Shown here piece by piece: positions 22,454 through 30,719 of a stretch of 30,719 nucleotides of DNA. The notes under the pieces were generated by a model. That model saw nothing but the letters and a program-made list of their open reading frames with translations. It was not told the DNA's origin and ran no database searches. Source of the DNA: Betaproteobacteria bacterium. Its GTDB lineage: Bacteria; Pseudomonadota; Gammaproteobacteria; Burkholderiales; Burkholderiaceae_C. The stretch lies in assembly GCA_947448675.1 (NCBI GenBank), contig CANFOR010000006.1, forward strand, positions 1 through 30,719, read 5' to 3'. Numbering within the stretch: position 1 is the first letter of the stretch; every line of letters begins with the position of its first letter. A program made the translations under genes and the position numbers.

Positions 22454-25351
22454 TTAAGCGGCGGTTTTGGGCTGGGCCAAGCCGCCACCAAAGCCAGCGC
22501 TGGCAGGCAATGCGCCGCCACGGCGAATCGCCACTGCACAGTATTTGAACTCGGGGATCTTGCCCACCGGGTCAAGCGCCGCATTGGTCATCAAGTTGGC
22601 CGCAGCTTCGTAGTAGGCGAAAGGAATGAACACCGCTCCACGTGGCGTACCGTCGTCGCGGCGCAGGTGAATGGCCACTTCACCGCGGCGCGACTGCACC
22701 GTCACCACGTCGCCTGGCTCTAAGCCCATCTCGGCCATGTCAGCGCCGCAGAGCGAAGCGGTGGCCATCGGCTCTATGGCGTCGAGCACGCTGGCGCGGC
22801 GCGTCATGCTGCCGGTATGCCAATGTTCTAGCTGGCGGCCAGTGATCAGCACAAAGGGGTACTCGGCATCGGGCCGCTCATTCGCGGGGATGATGTCAGC
22901 GGGCACCAGCTTCACTCGGCCGCTAGCAGTCGGGAAGCTGTCGATGAAAACGGTAGGGCTGCCCGGGTCTTCGGCGCTGAGGCAAGGGTAGGTCACGCTG
23001 GACTCGCGCTCTAGGCGCTCCCAGGTAATGCCGCTGATGGCCGCGTGCATGGCTTGGCGCATTTCTTCGTAGACCGCGGCCACACCAGCGTGTTCGCCAG
23101 GGTAGTTCCAGTTCAGGCCCACGCCTTTGGCGATTTGTTGCAAGATCCACAAATCAGGCTTGGCATCGCCCGGTGGGTCAATGGCTTGTTTGCCCAGTTG
23201 CACCATGCGGTCGGTGTTGCTCACCGTGCCGGTTTTCTCGGGCCAGGCGGTAGCAGGCAGCACCACGTCGGCCAGCCAGGCAGTTTCGGTCATGAAGATG
23301 TCTTGCACCACCAAATGGTCCAGGCTGGCCAAGGCGTGGCGCGCGTGGTTCAAGTCAGGGTCGCTCATGGCGGGGTTTTCGCCCATCACGTACATGCCGC
23401 GAATCTTGTGCGGATCGCTGTCGGGTGCCAAGGCCTTGTGCATGATCTCGACCACGGTGTAGCCGGGTTTGTCGTCGAGCTTGGTCTGCCAAAAATCTTC
23501 AAACCAGTCGTGCACGGCCTTGTTGTCCACGCGCTGGTAGTTGGGGAACATCATGGGGATGAGGCCCGCATCGCTGGCGCCCTGCACATTGTTTTGACCG
23601 CGCAACGGGTGCAGGCCAGAGCCGGGCTTGCCGATTTGGCCGGTCACGGTGACCAAGGCGATCAAACAACGCGCGTTGTCGGTGCCGTGCACGTGCTGGC
23701 TGATGCCCATGCCCCACAGGATCATCGCGCCCTTGGCCTTGGCAAAAGCCCGCGCCACTTCGCGCAGGGTTTGCGCCGGAATGCCGCAAATGGGCTCCAT
23801 GGCTTCAGGGCTGTAACCTTTGACGTTTTCTTTCAGCGCTTCAAAATTGCTAGCACGCTTGTCAATAAACTCCTGCGCCACCAGACCTTCTTCGATCACC
23901 ACGTGGATCATGGCATTCAGCATGGCCACGTCGGTGTCGGGTTTGAACTGCAGGGTACGCCAGGCGTGTTTGCCAATGTCGGTAATGCGCGGGTCGGCCA
24001 ACACGATTTTGGCACCGCGCTTGGCGGCGTTCTTCATCCAGGTGGCGGCCACAGGGTGATTGGCCGTGGGGTTGGAGCCGATCACAAAGATTAAATCGGA
24101 ATGCTCGACGTCATTGACCTGGTTGCTCACCGCACCCGAGCCTACGCCTTCTAGCAGGGCCGCTACGCTGGAGGCGTGGCACAGGCGGGTGCAATGGTCG
24201 ACGTTGTTGCTACCAAAGCCGGTGCGCACCAGTTTTTGGAACAAATAAGCTTCTTCGTTGCTGCCTTTGGCGCTGCCAAAACCAGCCAGCGATTTTTTGC
24301 CAAAGGTGTCGCGCAGGCCGCTGAGTTTGCTGCCGGTGAGCGCCAGGGCTTCTTCCCACGAGGCTTCGCGGAACACGCTGGACCAGTCGGCGCTGTCGCG
24401 GTTCAGGCTGTTGAGTGCTTCGGGGTCTTTGGCGACGCCGGCTTTGCGAATCAGCGGTTGGGTCAGGCGCTGGGGGCTGTGTGCGTAGTCAAAACCAAAG
24501 CGGCCTTTGACGCACAGGCGGTTGTGGTTAGCCGGGCCGTCGCGGCCGTCAACACTAATGATTTTGTTGTCTTTGACGTTATAGGTCAGCTGGCAACCGA
24601 CGCCACAAAACGGGCAGACGGAGTCCACCTTTTTGTCCACCACTTGCGGGCCAACATGGGTCTTGGGCATGAGCGCACCGGTGGGGCAGGCTTGCACGCA
24701 TTCGCCACAGGCCACGCAGGTGGACTCGCCCATCGGGTCGTTCAGGTCGAACACGATCTCGCTGTGGCTGCCGCGCATGGCGTAGCCGATCACGTCGTTC
24801 ACTTGTTCTTCGCGGCAGGCGCGCACACAGCGGTTGCACTGGATGCAGGCGTCTAAGTTGACAGCCATAGCGGGGTGCGACACGTCGGCCTTGGGCTGGT
24901 TGCGGCGCAGGGCTTTGAGGGCGGGGCGCACTTGCACGTCGAGTGCAGTAGCCCATTCGCTCAGCTCACCGTGCTGCTGGGTGGCGTCATCTTTGCCGTC
25001 TTTCTCTAGCCATTTGTAGCCTTGGTCGGGCATGTCAGACAGCAGCATCTCGACCACCATCTTTTGGCTTTTGACCGCGCGTTCGCTCTTGGTTTGCACG
25101 TCCATGCCAGCAGTGGCGGCGCGGCAGCAGCTGGGTGCCAGGGTGCGCTCGCCTTTGACCTCAACCACGCAGGCACGGCAATTGCCGTCAGCGCGCAGGC
25201 TTTCGCTGTAGCACAGATGCGGAATGTCGATGCCGTGGCGTTTGGCGACCTTGATGAGGGTTTCGCCCTCAAACGCCTGAACCTGGATGCCATCTAAAGT
25301 GAGATCCACCATCGCGGGCGTGACTTCAACCAATTTAGTTGGTGCGTTCAT
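22454..25351 (-). CDS. fdsA: NAD-linked formate dehydrogenase, molybdenum-containing alpha subunit (FdsA)
   Basis: A 965-residue catalytic subunit that oxidises formate to CO2. The N-terminus holds a [2Fe-2S] domain (C47, C58, C61, C75 or C76), then [4Fe-4S] clusters of the NuoG/ferredoxin type (C169, C172, C175, C179 and C212, C215, C218, C222), followed by the molybdopterin-domain cluster C246, C249, C253 and C280. The metal ligand is a cysteine, C387 in VDHCTRLCH, not selenocysteine. The bis-MGD domain fills the rest. Layout and length match soluble FdsA of Cupriavidus and Rhodobacter (ligand C386 in R. capsulatus). The start overlaps the upstream diaphorase stop (ATGA) with GGAGGT as ribosome site, giving tight coupling. 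Confidence 0.96.
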   Translation of the reverse strand: MNAPTKLVEVTPAMVDLTLDGIQVQAFEGETLIKVAKRHGIDIPHLCYSESLRADGNCRACVVEVKGERTLAPSCCRAATAGMDVQTKSERAVKSQKMVVEMLLSDMPDQGYKWLEKDGKDDATQQHGELSEWATALDVQVRPALKALRRNQPKADVSHPAMAVNLDACIQCNRCVRACREEQVNDVIGYAMRGSHSEIVFDLNDPMGESTCVACGECVQACPTGALMPKTHVGPQVVDKKVDSVCPFCGVGCQLTYNVKDNKIISVDGRDGPANHNRLCVKGRFGFDYAHSPQRLTQPLIRKAGVAKDPEALNSLNRDSADWSSVFREASWEEALALTGSKLSGLRDTFGKKSLAGFGSAKGSNEEAYLFQKLVRTGFGSNNVDHCTRLCHASSVAALLEGVGSGAVSNQVNDVEHSDLIFVIGSNPTANHPVAATWMKNAAKRGAKIVLADPRITDIGKHAWRTLQFKPDTDVAMLNAMIHVVIEEGLVAQEFIDKRASNFEALKENVKGYSPEAMEPICGIPAQTLREVARAFAKAKGAMILWGMGISQHVHGTDNARCLIALVTVTGQIGKPGSGLHPLRGQNNVQGASDAGLIPMMFPNYQRVDNKAVHDWFEDFWQTKLDDKPGYTVVEIMHKALAPDSDPHKIRGMYVMGENPAMSDPDLNHARHALASLDHLVVQDIFMTETAWLADVVLPATAWPEKTGTVSNTDRMVQLGKQAIDPPGDAKPDLWILQQIAKGVGLNWNYPGEHAGVAAVYEEMRQAMHAAISGITWERLERESSVTYPCLSAEDPGSPTVFIDSFPTASGRVKLVPADIIPANERPDAEYPFVLITGRQLEHWHTGSMTRRASVLDAIEPMATASLCGADMAEMGLEPGDVVTVQSRRGEVAIHLRRDDGTPRGAVFIPFAYYEAAANLMTNAALDPVGKIPEFKYCAVAIRRGGALPASAGFGGGLAQPKTAA

Positions 25352-27144
25352 GCTGCACCTCCAATTTCATGAGGAAAGTATTTTTGAATGCTGCGAATCG
25401 GGTTGGGCGCGGCTTGGCCCAGGCCGCAGATGGACGCGTCGGTCATCACTTGGTTGAGGTCTTCCAAGGTGTCGTTGTCCCACACATTGGCCTCCATCAA
25501 ACGCGCGGCTTTGGCGGTGCCCACGCGGCAGGGGGTGCACTGGCCGCAGCTCTCGTGCTCGAAGAAACGCATCATATTGAGCGCCGCGTCGCGGGCTTTG
25601 TCGTGATTGCTCAGCACGATCACAGCCGCCGAACCGATAAAGCAACCATAGGGCTGCAGGGTGTCGAAGTCGAGCGGAATGTTCGCCATGCTGGCGGGCA
25701 AGATGCCGCCCGAGGCACCACCGGGCAAATAAGCATAGAGCTGGTGACCGTCTGGCATTCCGCCACAATACTCATCCACCAACTCTTGCAGGCTAATGCC
25801 AGCGGGTGCGAGCTTCATGCCGGGTTTTTTCACGCGGCCACTGACGCTGAAACTGCGCAGGCCTTTGCGGCCGTTTCGGCCATGGCCAGCAAACCACTGC
25901 GGGCCTTTTTCAACGATGTCGCGCACCCAGTACAGCGTCTCGAAGTTGTGCTCTAGCGTAGGGCGGCCAAACAAGCCGACTTGGGCAATGTAGGGCGGGC
26001 GCATGCGGGGCTCGCCGCGCTTGCCTTCGATGCTCTCGATCATGGCCGACTCTTCGCCGCAAATATAGGCGCCTGCACCACGGCGCAGTTCGATCAGCGG
26101 CAGCGCAAACGGCGGGTTCGCCTGCAGCTTGGCCAGCTCGGCGCTGAGCAGCTTGCGGCAGTCGTGGTATTCGTCGCGCAGGTAAATGTAGATGGCGTCA
26201 ATGCCCACCACATTGGCGGCGATCAGCATGCCTTCTAAAAAGCGGTGCGGGTCGCGCTCGAGGTAATGGCGGTCTTTAAAGGTGCCGGGCTCGCCTTCGT
26301 CGATGTTCACGGCCATCAGCTTGGGGGCGGGCATGTCGCGCACGATGCGCCACTTGCGACCTGCCGGAAAGCCTGCACCGCCCAGGCCGCGCAGGCCCGA
26401 GTCTTCCATGGCCTTGACCAGCTCTTCACCACTGCGTTGACCGCTGGCCACGGCCTTGGCCAGGGCATAGCCACCGGCGGCTTGGTAGGCCGCGTATGCT
26501 ACAAAATCAGGAGCTGTATACGCAGTATTGGCGGGCGTTGCAGCTGTTTTTTCTTCTGATCCATGGGTTGAAACCGCGTCTTGTACGCTGCTTACCGTGG
26601 CCTGGGCTACCGCATGTTGGCCAACGGCCACGGCAGGCGCTTGCTCGCAGCGACCAATGCAGGGCGCAGCGATCACGCGCACGCCACCAGGAACTTCAGC
26701 GCTGCCCAAAATCGCGGGCAAACGCTGCAATAAATCTTGTGCGCCAGCCATCTCACACGAGAGGCCGTCACAGACCCGCACCGTCAGGCCGGGGGCTTGG
26801 GCATCACCCTTGACCACCTCAAAGTGGTGGTAGAAGGTGGCCACTTCATAGACTTCGGCCATTGGGATGTTCATCTCTTTGGCCAGGGCCACCATGTGCC
26901 TGTCATGCAGGCAGCGGTAGGCGTCGTTCAACTTGTGCAGGTGCTCGATCAGCAGGTCACGGCGGTGACCTGCTTCGGGCTTGTCACCCAGCAATGCGCG
27001 CACTTCTTCTAAGGAAACTTCGTCGGCTTGGCGACCTTTGAGGCGGCTTTTGCGGCGAATTTTTTCGCGCAGATCATCGGCTGTGCCCAAGACAATGGTT
27101 TGCGTCTTGGCGACAGCCGTATGGGTAGGTGCTGGGTGATTCAT
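25348..27144 (-). CDS. Formate dehydrogenase diaphorase subunit, FdsG-FdsB fusion (NuoE + NuoF domains)
   Basis: A 598-residue protein joining two subunits that are separate in Cupriavidus. Residues about 20-190 are NuoE/FdsG-like with a [2Fe-2S] site (C125, C130, C162, C166). Residues about 225-598 are NuoF/FdsB-like: FMN-binding GLRGLGGAGFPAGRKW (250-265), NADH loop GAGAYICGEESA (356-367) and a [4Fe-4S] site (C533, C536, C539, C573). Together they pass electrons from formate to NAD+. The linker (about 190-222, Ala/Thr/Ser-rich) includes a stretch encoded by a dispersed DNA repeat (residues about 205-216). It starts three bases after the MFS stop and overlaps fdsA at its end, so all are one operon. 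Confidence 0.94.
   Translation of the reverse strand: MNHPAPTHTAVAKTQTIVLGTADDLREKIRRKSRLKGRQADEVSLEEVRALLGDKPEAGHRRDLLIEHLHKLNDAYRCLHDRHMVALAKEMNIPMAEVYEVATFYHHFEVVKGDAQAPGLTVRVCDGLSCEMAGAQDLLQRLPAILGSAEVPGGVRVIAAPCIGRCEQAPAVAVGQHAVAQATVSSVQDAVSTHGSEEKTAATPANTAYTAPDFVAYAAYQAAGGYALAKAVASGQRSGEELVKAMEDSGLRGLGGAGFPAGRKWRIVRDMPAPKLMAVNIDEGEPGTFKDRHYLERDPHRFLEGMLIAANVVGIDAIYIYLRDEYHDCRKLLSAELAKLQANPPFALPLIELRRGAGAYICGEESAMIESIEGKRGEPRMRPPYIAQVGLFGRPTLEHNFETLYWVRDIVEKGPQWFAGHGRNGRKGLRSFSVSGRVKKPGMKLAPAGISLQELVDEYCGGMPDGHQLYAYLPGGASGGILPASMANIPLDFDTLQPYGCFIGSAAVIVLSNHDKARDAALNMMRFFEHESCGQCTPCRVGTAKAARLMEANVWDNDTLEDLNQVMTDASICGLGQAAPNPIRSIQKYFPHEIGGAA
26498..26531 (+). repeat. Dispersed repeat, copy B, inside the FdsG-FdsB linker
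   Basis: This 34-base unit shares about 28 of 34 positions with copy A at 21100-21133, 13 of them consecutive. It lies in coding sequence and is read on the opposite strand as the linker residues ANTAYTAPDFVA (about 205-216) of the fused diaphorase subunit. The frame is kept. Confidence 0.55.
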
Positions 27145-27147
27145 GGC

Positions 27148-28788
27148 TTAGTTAAAAAATTTCAAAACGCTGAGCAAGGTGCGGTAAATGCCCCAGGCCA
27201 ATGGAATGCCCACGGCGGCCCAAGCAAAGGCCACCATCGCAGGGCTCACGGTATCGGCACCGCTGGCGCTGCCTTTGACTTCAGAAGCGGCAGCCTTTTC
27301 ATGCGCCAATTTCTTTTCAGCGGCCAACTCGGCGTCGGTCATGAACCATTTGGCGTCGAGCGGTTTGACCAGCAAATTGCAGATCAAACCCAGCACCAGC
27401 ATGCCCACCAAGATGTACATGGTTTGGTTATAAACCTGCTCGCGTGGAATGCCCAGACCGAGCTGGTATTCACGCATGTAGTTCACCACCACGGGGCCGA
27501 GCACACCGGCTGTGGCCCAAGCGGTGAGCAAGCGGCCATGGATAGCGCCGACCATTTGTGTGCCAAAAATATCGGCCAGGTAAGCGGGCACAGTGGCAAA
27601 ACCGCCGCCGTACATGCTCAAGATCACGCAGAAAGCGCCAACAAACAAGACGATAGAACCGGCTGCTGCGCTGCCGGGCACGCTGAAGTACATCAGGCCA
27701 CCGAGCACGAAGAACACGATGTAGGTCATTTTGCGACCCATCTTGTCGGACAGGCTGGCCCAGAAAAAGCGGCCACCAATATTGAACAAGCTCAGCAGTG
27801 CGGTAAAGCCCGCAGCCACGCTAGCAATAGCAGCGAGTTGGCCTTTGTCGAGCTCACCAAATTTTTTGGCCACGCCGATCAAAGAACCGCCAAACACCTC
27901 TTGCAACATGGGCGAGGCCATGCCGATCACGCCAATGCCTGCGCTCACGTTCATGCACAACACCATCCAGATCAGCCAGAACTGGGGAATGCCCCAAACC
28001 TTGCTCACGTGCACATGTTTTTGCGTGATCATGGCGTTGTTGGCTTGTGCGGGTGGTGGTGTCCAGCCAGCGGGCTTCCAGCCGGTCTCGGGTACGCGGT
28101 AGCCAAAGGCACCGGCCATCATGAACACGAAGTAGACCAAGGCCATGACGACAAAGGTTTGCATCACACCCACGCCAGTGGGGCTGGCAAAGTTTTTCAT
28201 CAGATCAGCCGCCAGTGGGGAGCCGATCATGGCGCCGCCACCAAAACCCATAATCGCCATGCCGGTGGCCATGCCACGACGGTCTGGGAACCATTTGATG
28301 AGCGTAGAGACGGGCGAGATGTAGCCCAAACCGAGGCCAATGCCACCGATCACGCCACTGCCCAAGATCATCAGCCAAAACTGGTGCAAATACACGCCCA
28401 GGGCCGAGATCAACATACCGCCACACCAGCAACAGGCCGAGACCACGCCAGCTTTGCGCGGGCCTGCGCGCTCTAACCAACCGCCCCAGGTTGCGGCCGA
28501 GGTACCGAGCAACACAAAGAACAGGGTGTACATCCAACCGAGGGTAGAGATTTGCCAGTCACATGTGGTAGTGAAGAGTTGGCCTAAAAAGCCGACATCA
28601 GGGCCGCACTTAATGGCCTCTTTAATGCCCAATGCTTTGGACAAGGGCAACCAAAATACCGAAAAGCCGTAGGCCATGCCAATACACAGGTGAATGGCCA
28701 AAGCCGCGGGTGGAACCAGCCAGCGGTTGAAACCGGGGCCAGCAATGATGCGCTCCTTGTCGAGGAGTCCTGGGGTAGCTGTTGACAT
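27148..28788 (-). CDS. Oxalate/formate antiporter (OFA)-family MFS transporter
   Basis: A 546-residue, 12-helix major facilitator. The N-terminal half shows IHLCIGMAYGFSVFWLPLSK and GLGLGYISPVSTLIKWFPDRRG, both typical of the OFA family, followed by MGFGGGAMIGSP. The second half has IGGRFFWASLSDKMGRK. Two extra parts are visible: a cysteine-containing loop after helix 1 (about 47-65) and a C-terminal tail with an added hydrophobic segment (about 515-540). OFA carriers exchange oxalate, formate or similar small acids. As the first gene of the formate dehydrogenase operon it probably imports formate or oxalate-type anions; no oxalyl-CoA decarboxylase or formyl-CoA transferase lies in the window. 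Start ATG at 28788 has GGAG about eight bases upstream. Confidence 0.88.
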   Translation of the reverse strand: MSTATPGLLDKERIIAGPGFNRWLVPPAALAIHLCIGMAYGFSVFWLPLSKALGIKEAIKCGPDVGFLGQLFTTTCDWQISTLGWMYTLFFVLLGTSAATWGGWLERAGPRKAGVVSACCWCGGMLISALGVYLHQFWLMILGSGVIGGIGLGLGYISPVSTLIKWFPDRRGMATGMAIMGFGGGAMIGSPLAADLMKNFASPTGVGVMQTFVVMALVYFVFMMAGAFGYRVPETGWKPAGWTPPPAQANNAMITQKHVHVSKVWGIPQFWLIWMVLCMNVSAGIGVIGMASPMLQEVFGGSLIGVAKKFGELDKGQLAAIASVAAGFTALLSLFNIGGRFFWASLSDKMGRKMTYIVFFVLGGLMYFSVPGSAAAGSIVLFVGAFCVILSMYGGGFATVPAYLADIFGTQMVGAIHGRLLTAWATAGVLGPVVVNYMREYQLGLGIPREQVYNQTMYILVGMLVLGLICNLLVKPLDAKWFMTDAELAAEKKLAHEKAAASEVKGSASGADTVSPAMVAFAWAAVGIPLAWGIYRTLLSVLKFFN

Positions 28789-29008
28789 AGATGAGTCTCC
28801 ATTGTTGTGAGAAATGCGCTGGACAGACCCGGTTCCCCATGGCTCTGCTACAGGCCTGTGCGCGCGGCGTGAGTTTAGGGGTTGTGGCTTCCAACGTCCA
28901 ATGGATTATGCGCATGAATCGATTCAAAAACTAAATGCCGCGCAGCAGCATTTTTCACTGTAAAAAATACAAATTTAAAGTGCGTATAAATGCGTATTTG
29001 GCGCGGCA
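28789..29008. promoter_or_regulatory. Promoter region of the formate operon
   Basis: This 220-base gap separates the LysR gene from the carrier gene, both on the minus strand. It holds a perfect 12-bp palindrome TGAATCGATTCA (28915-28926) and two direct copies of TGCGTAT at 28981-28987 and 28991-28997, spaced ten bases apart, one DNA turn. A weak minus-strand promoter can be drawn with TTGGAC (28896-28901) and TAAACT (28872-28877), 18 bases apart, just downstream of the palindrome. Sites like these suit activation by the linked LysR protein, but binding is inferred. Confidence 0.45.
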
Positions 29009-29953
29009 CTATGCAGCCAACAAACCGCTATGGGCTGCGGCATGGCGCAGCCAAGCGCCGTCTTCCGCCCACGCGAGGGCTGCCTCGACGGCGCGTGAGG
29101 GGCGTACCGAACGCTGGGTCATAAAACCAATCGGCGTGCGGATGTCGGGCCCGGTGAGGGGTCGCGCCTCTAACTCGCGGTAGCTGCGCACCACGCCGAC
29201 CAAGGCACCAGGCATGACGCTGCAGACATTGCCAGCCACCACGCTGAGCGCCAAAGACAAAATAGAACTGGTCTCCATCACGGGTTTCACCGGCTGGCCT
29301 GCAGCGGCAAAAGCCGCGTCGACAATGCTGCGGTTGTGCATTTCGGGTGTGAGCAAAACCAAGGACAGGGCAGCAGCCTCTTGCCACGTCACTTTGGGCC
29401 CGATGTGCAAACCAGTTTTGTTGGGCTTGGCTGCGCGACTGAGCAAAAAATAATGTTCGGTGTACTGTGGCCAGCATTGCCATTGGCCGGCATCTGCGCC
29501 TGCGCGCTCGGTGTAGCCCATGGCCATGTCGAGCGATAAATTTTCTAAACCGTTTTCCAATGCGGAAGAACTGAGCGACAGCACTGTGGGCACGATGCCT
29601 GGGTGCTTGCTTTGCAGCATGGCGGCAAAACGCGCCAAGATCGGCATCGCGGTGGGCACCGCGCCCATGCGCAAAGGGCCGCGCGGGCGGGCTGCGTCGC
29701 TGGCCAATTCTTGGCTGAGTAAGTCGCGCTCGTGCAGCATGCGCTGCGCCGCGGCCAGCACTTGCTCGCCCTCGGGCGTCAGGCCTGCATAGCTGCGCCC
29801 GCGCTTGACGATCACCACTTTGAACTCCAGCTCCAAAGCCCGCATGGCGTTGGACAGCGCAGGTTGCGTGATGTGGCAGGCCTTGGCCGCATGGCCAAAG
29901 TGGCGGTGCTGGTCAAGGGCCACCAGGTAGCGCATGGAAGACAGTAAATTCAT
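29009..29953 (-). CDS. LysR-family transcriptional regulator, probable formate operon regulator (FdsR-like)
   Basis: A 314-residue LysR-type regulator. The winged helix covers about residues 1-60 (MRYLVALDQHRHFGHAAKAC, then ITQPALSNAMRALELEF), followed by a linker helix and a two-lobed periplasmic-binding-like domain (about 90-295). LysR proteins usually activate nearby genes when a small ligand binds. It lies directly upstream of and in the same direction as the carrier/formate dehydrogenase operon, and Fds operons elsewhere are controlled by a LysR protein (FdsR), so control of this operon is the simplest reading. Unlike the usual LysR layout it is not divergent from its presumed target. 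It follows the apbC stop by 52 bases. Confidence 0.88.
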   Translation of the reverse strand: MNLLSSMRYLVALDQHRHFGHAAKACHITQPALSNAMRALELEFKVVIVKRGRSYAGLTPEGEQVLAAAQRMLHERDLLSQELASDAARPRGPLRMGAVPTAMPILARFAAMLQSKHPGIVPTVLSLSSSALENGLENLSLDMAMGYTERAGADAGQWQCWPQYTEHYFLLSRAAKPNKTGLHIGPKVTWQEAAALSLVLLTPEMHNRSIVDAAFAAAGQPVKPVMETSSILSLALSVVAGNVCSVMPGALVGVVRSYRELEARPLTGPDIRTPIGFMTQRSVRPSRAVEAALAWAEDGAWLRHAAAHSGLLAA

Positions 29954-30005
29954 AGCAATGCGGCTGGCTTGGGGCTCACACGGTGGATGCGCTGGGCCAG
30001 TGGTG

Positions 30006-30719
30006 TCAGGTGCTTTTACTCACCGTGATGGTGGGAAACTTGGCTGAAAAATCTTTGGCCTTGGCGGCAATCTTCACCGCCACTTGGCGCGCAATACTTT
30101 TGTACAGCTCGGCCACGCTGCCCTGCGGGTCAGCCGCCACTGTGGGCGTGCCACTGTCGGCTTGCAAACGGATTTGCATGTCCAGCGGCAAGGCGCCCAG
30201 GTAGTCCATCTGCATGTCTGCGGCCATTTTTTTGCCGCCATCGGCTCCAAAAATATGCTCGGCATGGCCGCACTGGCTACAGATGTGCACAGCCATGTTT
30301 TCGACAATGCCCAAGATCGGCACGCCCACCTTCTCAAACATTTTGATGCCTTTCTTCGCGTCGAGCAGGGCAATGTCTTGCGGCGTGGTGACGATCACCG
30401 CGCCGGTCAGCGGCACCCGCTGGCTGAGCGTGAGCTGAATGTCGCCGGTGCCGGGCGGCATGTCGACGATCAAATAGTCCAGGTCGCGCCAATTGGTTTG
30501 GCGCAACAACTGCTCCAGCGCCTGGGTGGCCATGGGACCGCGCCAGATCATGGCCTCGTCCTGCGCTACCAAAAACCCAATCGACATGACCTGCACGCCG
30601 TGGTTTTCCATCGGCTCCATGGTCTTGCCGTCGGTGCTGTCGGGTTTGCCGCTGATGCCCAGCATCATCGGCAGGCTCGGGCCGTACACATCGGCGTCGA
30701 GGATGCCGACCGAGGCGCC
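30006..30719 (-). CDS. apbC: Iron-sulfur cluster carrier ATPase ApbC/Mrp, C-terminal 237 residues, cut by the right window edge
   Basis: The minus-strand frame enters from the right edge and ends at a stop at 30006-30008. ApbC/Mrp proteins are P-loop NTPases that carry and deliver [Fe-S] clusters in the cytoplasm. The visible part includes ILDADVYGPS just after the P-loop region, VDMPPGTGDIQL (switch/Walker B region), and the CxxC cluster site in HICSQCGHAEHIFG. The Walker A motif and N-terminal domain lie outside the window. Full-length proteins are about 360 residues. The gene precedes the LysR and formate dehydrogenase genes on the same strand; a role in supplying their many Fe-S clusters is possible, but apbC is a general housekeeping gene. 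Confidence 0.95.
   Translation of the reverse strand, partial: GASVGILDADVYGPSLPMMLGISGKPDSTDGKTMEPMENHGVQVMSIGFLVAQDEAMIWRGPMATQALEQLLRQTNWRDLDYLIVDMPPGTGDIQLTLSQRVPLTGAVIVTTPQDIALLDAKKGIKMFEKVGVPILGIVENMAVHICSQCGHAEHIFGADGGKKMAADMQMDYLGALPLDMQIRLQADSGTPTVAADPQGSVAELYKSIARQVAVKIAAKAKDFSAKFPTITVSKST

Noticed and set aside
23045..24094. A 349-codon plus-strand frame, with a 226-codon one at 24176-24856
   Set aside because: Both are antisense shadows of fdsA, whose cluster and cofactor motifs run through the whole region.
27028..28476. A 482-codon plus-strand frame
   Set aside because: It is histidine- and alanine-rich antisense of the MFS carrier and the end of the fused diaphorase gene; no hydrophobic or domain pattern.

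Overview
The window looks like a chromosomal stretch of a Comamonadaceae-type betaproteobacterium (Rhodoferax, Polaromonas, Hydrogenophaga or Acidovorax relatives). The reasons are a Bug-type solute-binding protein, a TRAP system, a branched-chain-type ABC system, an Fds-like NAD-linked formate dehydrogenase, an ApbC/Mrp gene, and a short dispersed repeat of a style I recall from that family. This placement is inference; there is no rRNA or other marker gene.

Layout. (1) 1-1379, minus: N-terminal half of a type I restriction HsdR subunit, running off the left edge. (2) 1631-4318, minus: acetylpolyamine amidohydrolase/HDAC-like enzyme, an IS91-family transposase scrap, a MarR regulator and a Bug solute-binding protein. 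(3) 4493-9122, plus: homogentisate operon with an FAD aromatic hydroxylase, a 58-aa DUF2783/MhaB-like partner, homogentisate 1,2-dioxygenase and fumarylacetoacetase. The divergent promoter gap between blocks 2 and 3 carries two matching 14-bp palindromes, the likely MarR operators. (4) 9476-14876, plus: GntR regulator, DapA-like aldolase/lyase, TRAP transporter (DctP, DctQ, DctM) and PfkB kinase, apparently one catabolic operon for an unidentified acidic or sugar-derived substrate. (5) 14925-19720, minus: complete five-gene LivKHMGF-type ABC importer, separated from block 4 by a hairpin. (6) 19852-21057, plus: Gfo/Idh/MocA oxidoreductase. (7) 21141-21498, minus: a probable broken small secreted-protein gene. 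(8) 21568-29953, minus: formate module, in transcription order LysR regulator, OFA-family MFS carrier, fused FdsG-FdsB diaphorase subunit, FdsA molybdenum subunit and FdhD sulfurtransferase. (9) 30006-30719, minus: C-terminal part of ApbC/Mrp, running off the right edge.

How it works together: most of the window is regulated uptake plus catabolism. Block 3 would hydroxylate an aromatic acid to homogentisate, open the ring and cleave fumarylacetoacetate to fumarate and acetoacetate; no maleylacetoacetate isomerase gene is present here. Block 8 would exchange or import formate/oxalate-type anions and oxidise formate to CO2 with NAD+.

I found no CRISPR array, tRNA, rRNA, intact insertion sequence or phage. 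Nothing here is clearly a new class of system. The least explained parts are the paired operators, the 58-aa hydroxylase partner, the GntR/DapA-like/TRAP/PfkB operon of unknown substrate, the repeat lying inside the FdsG-FdsB linker, and the broken gene after fdhD.
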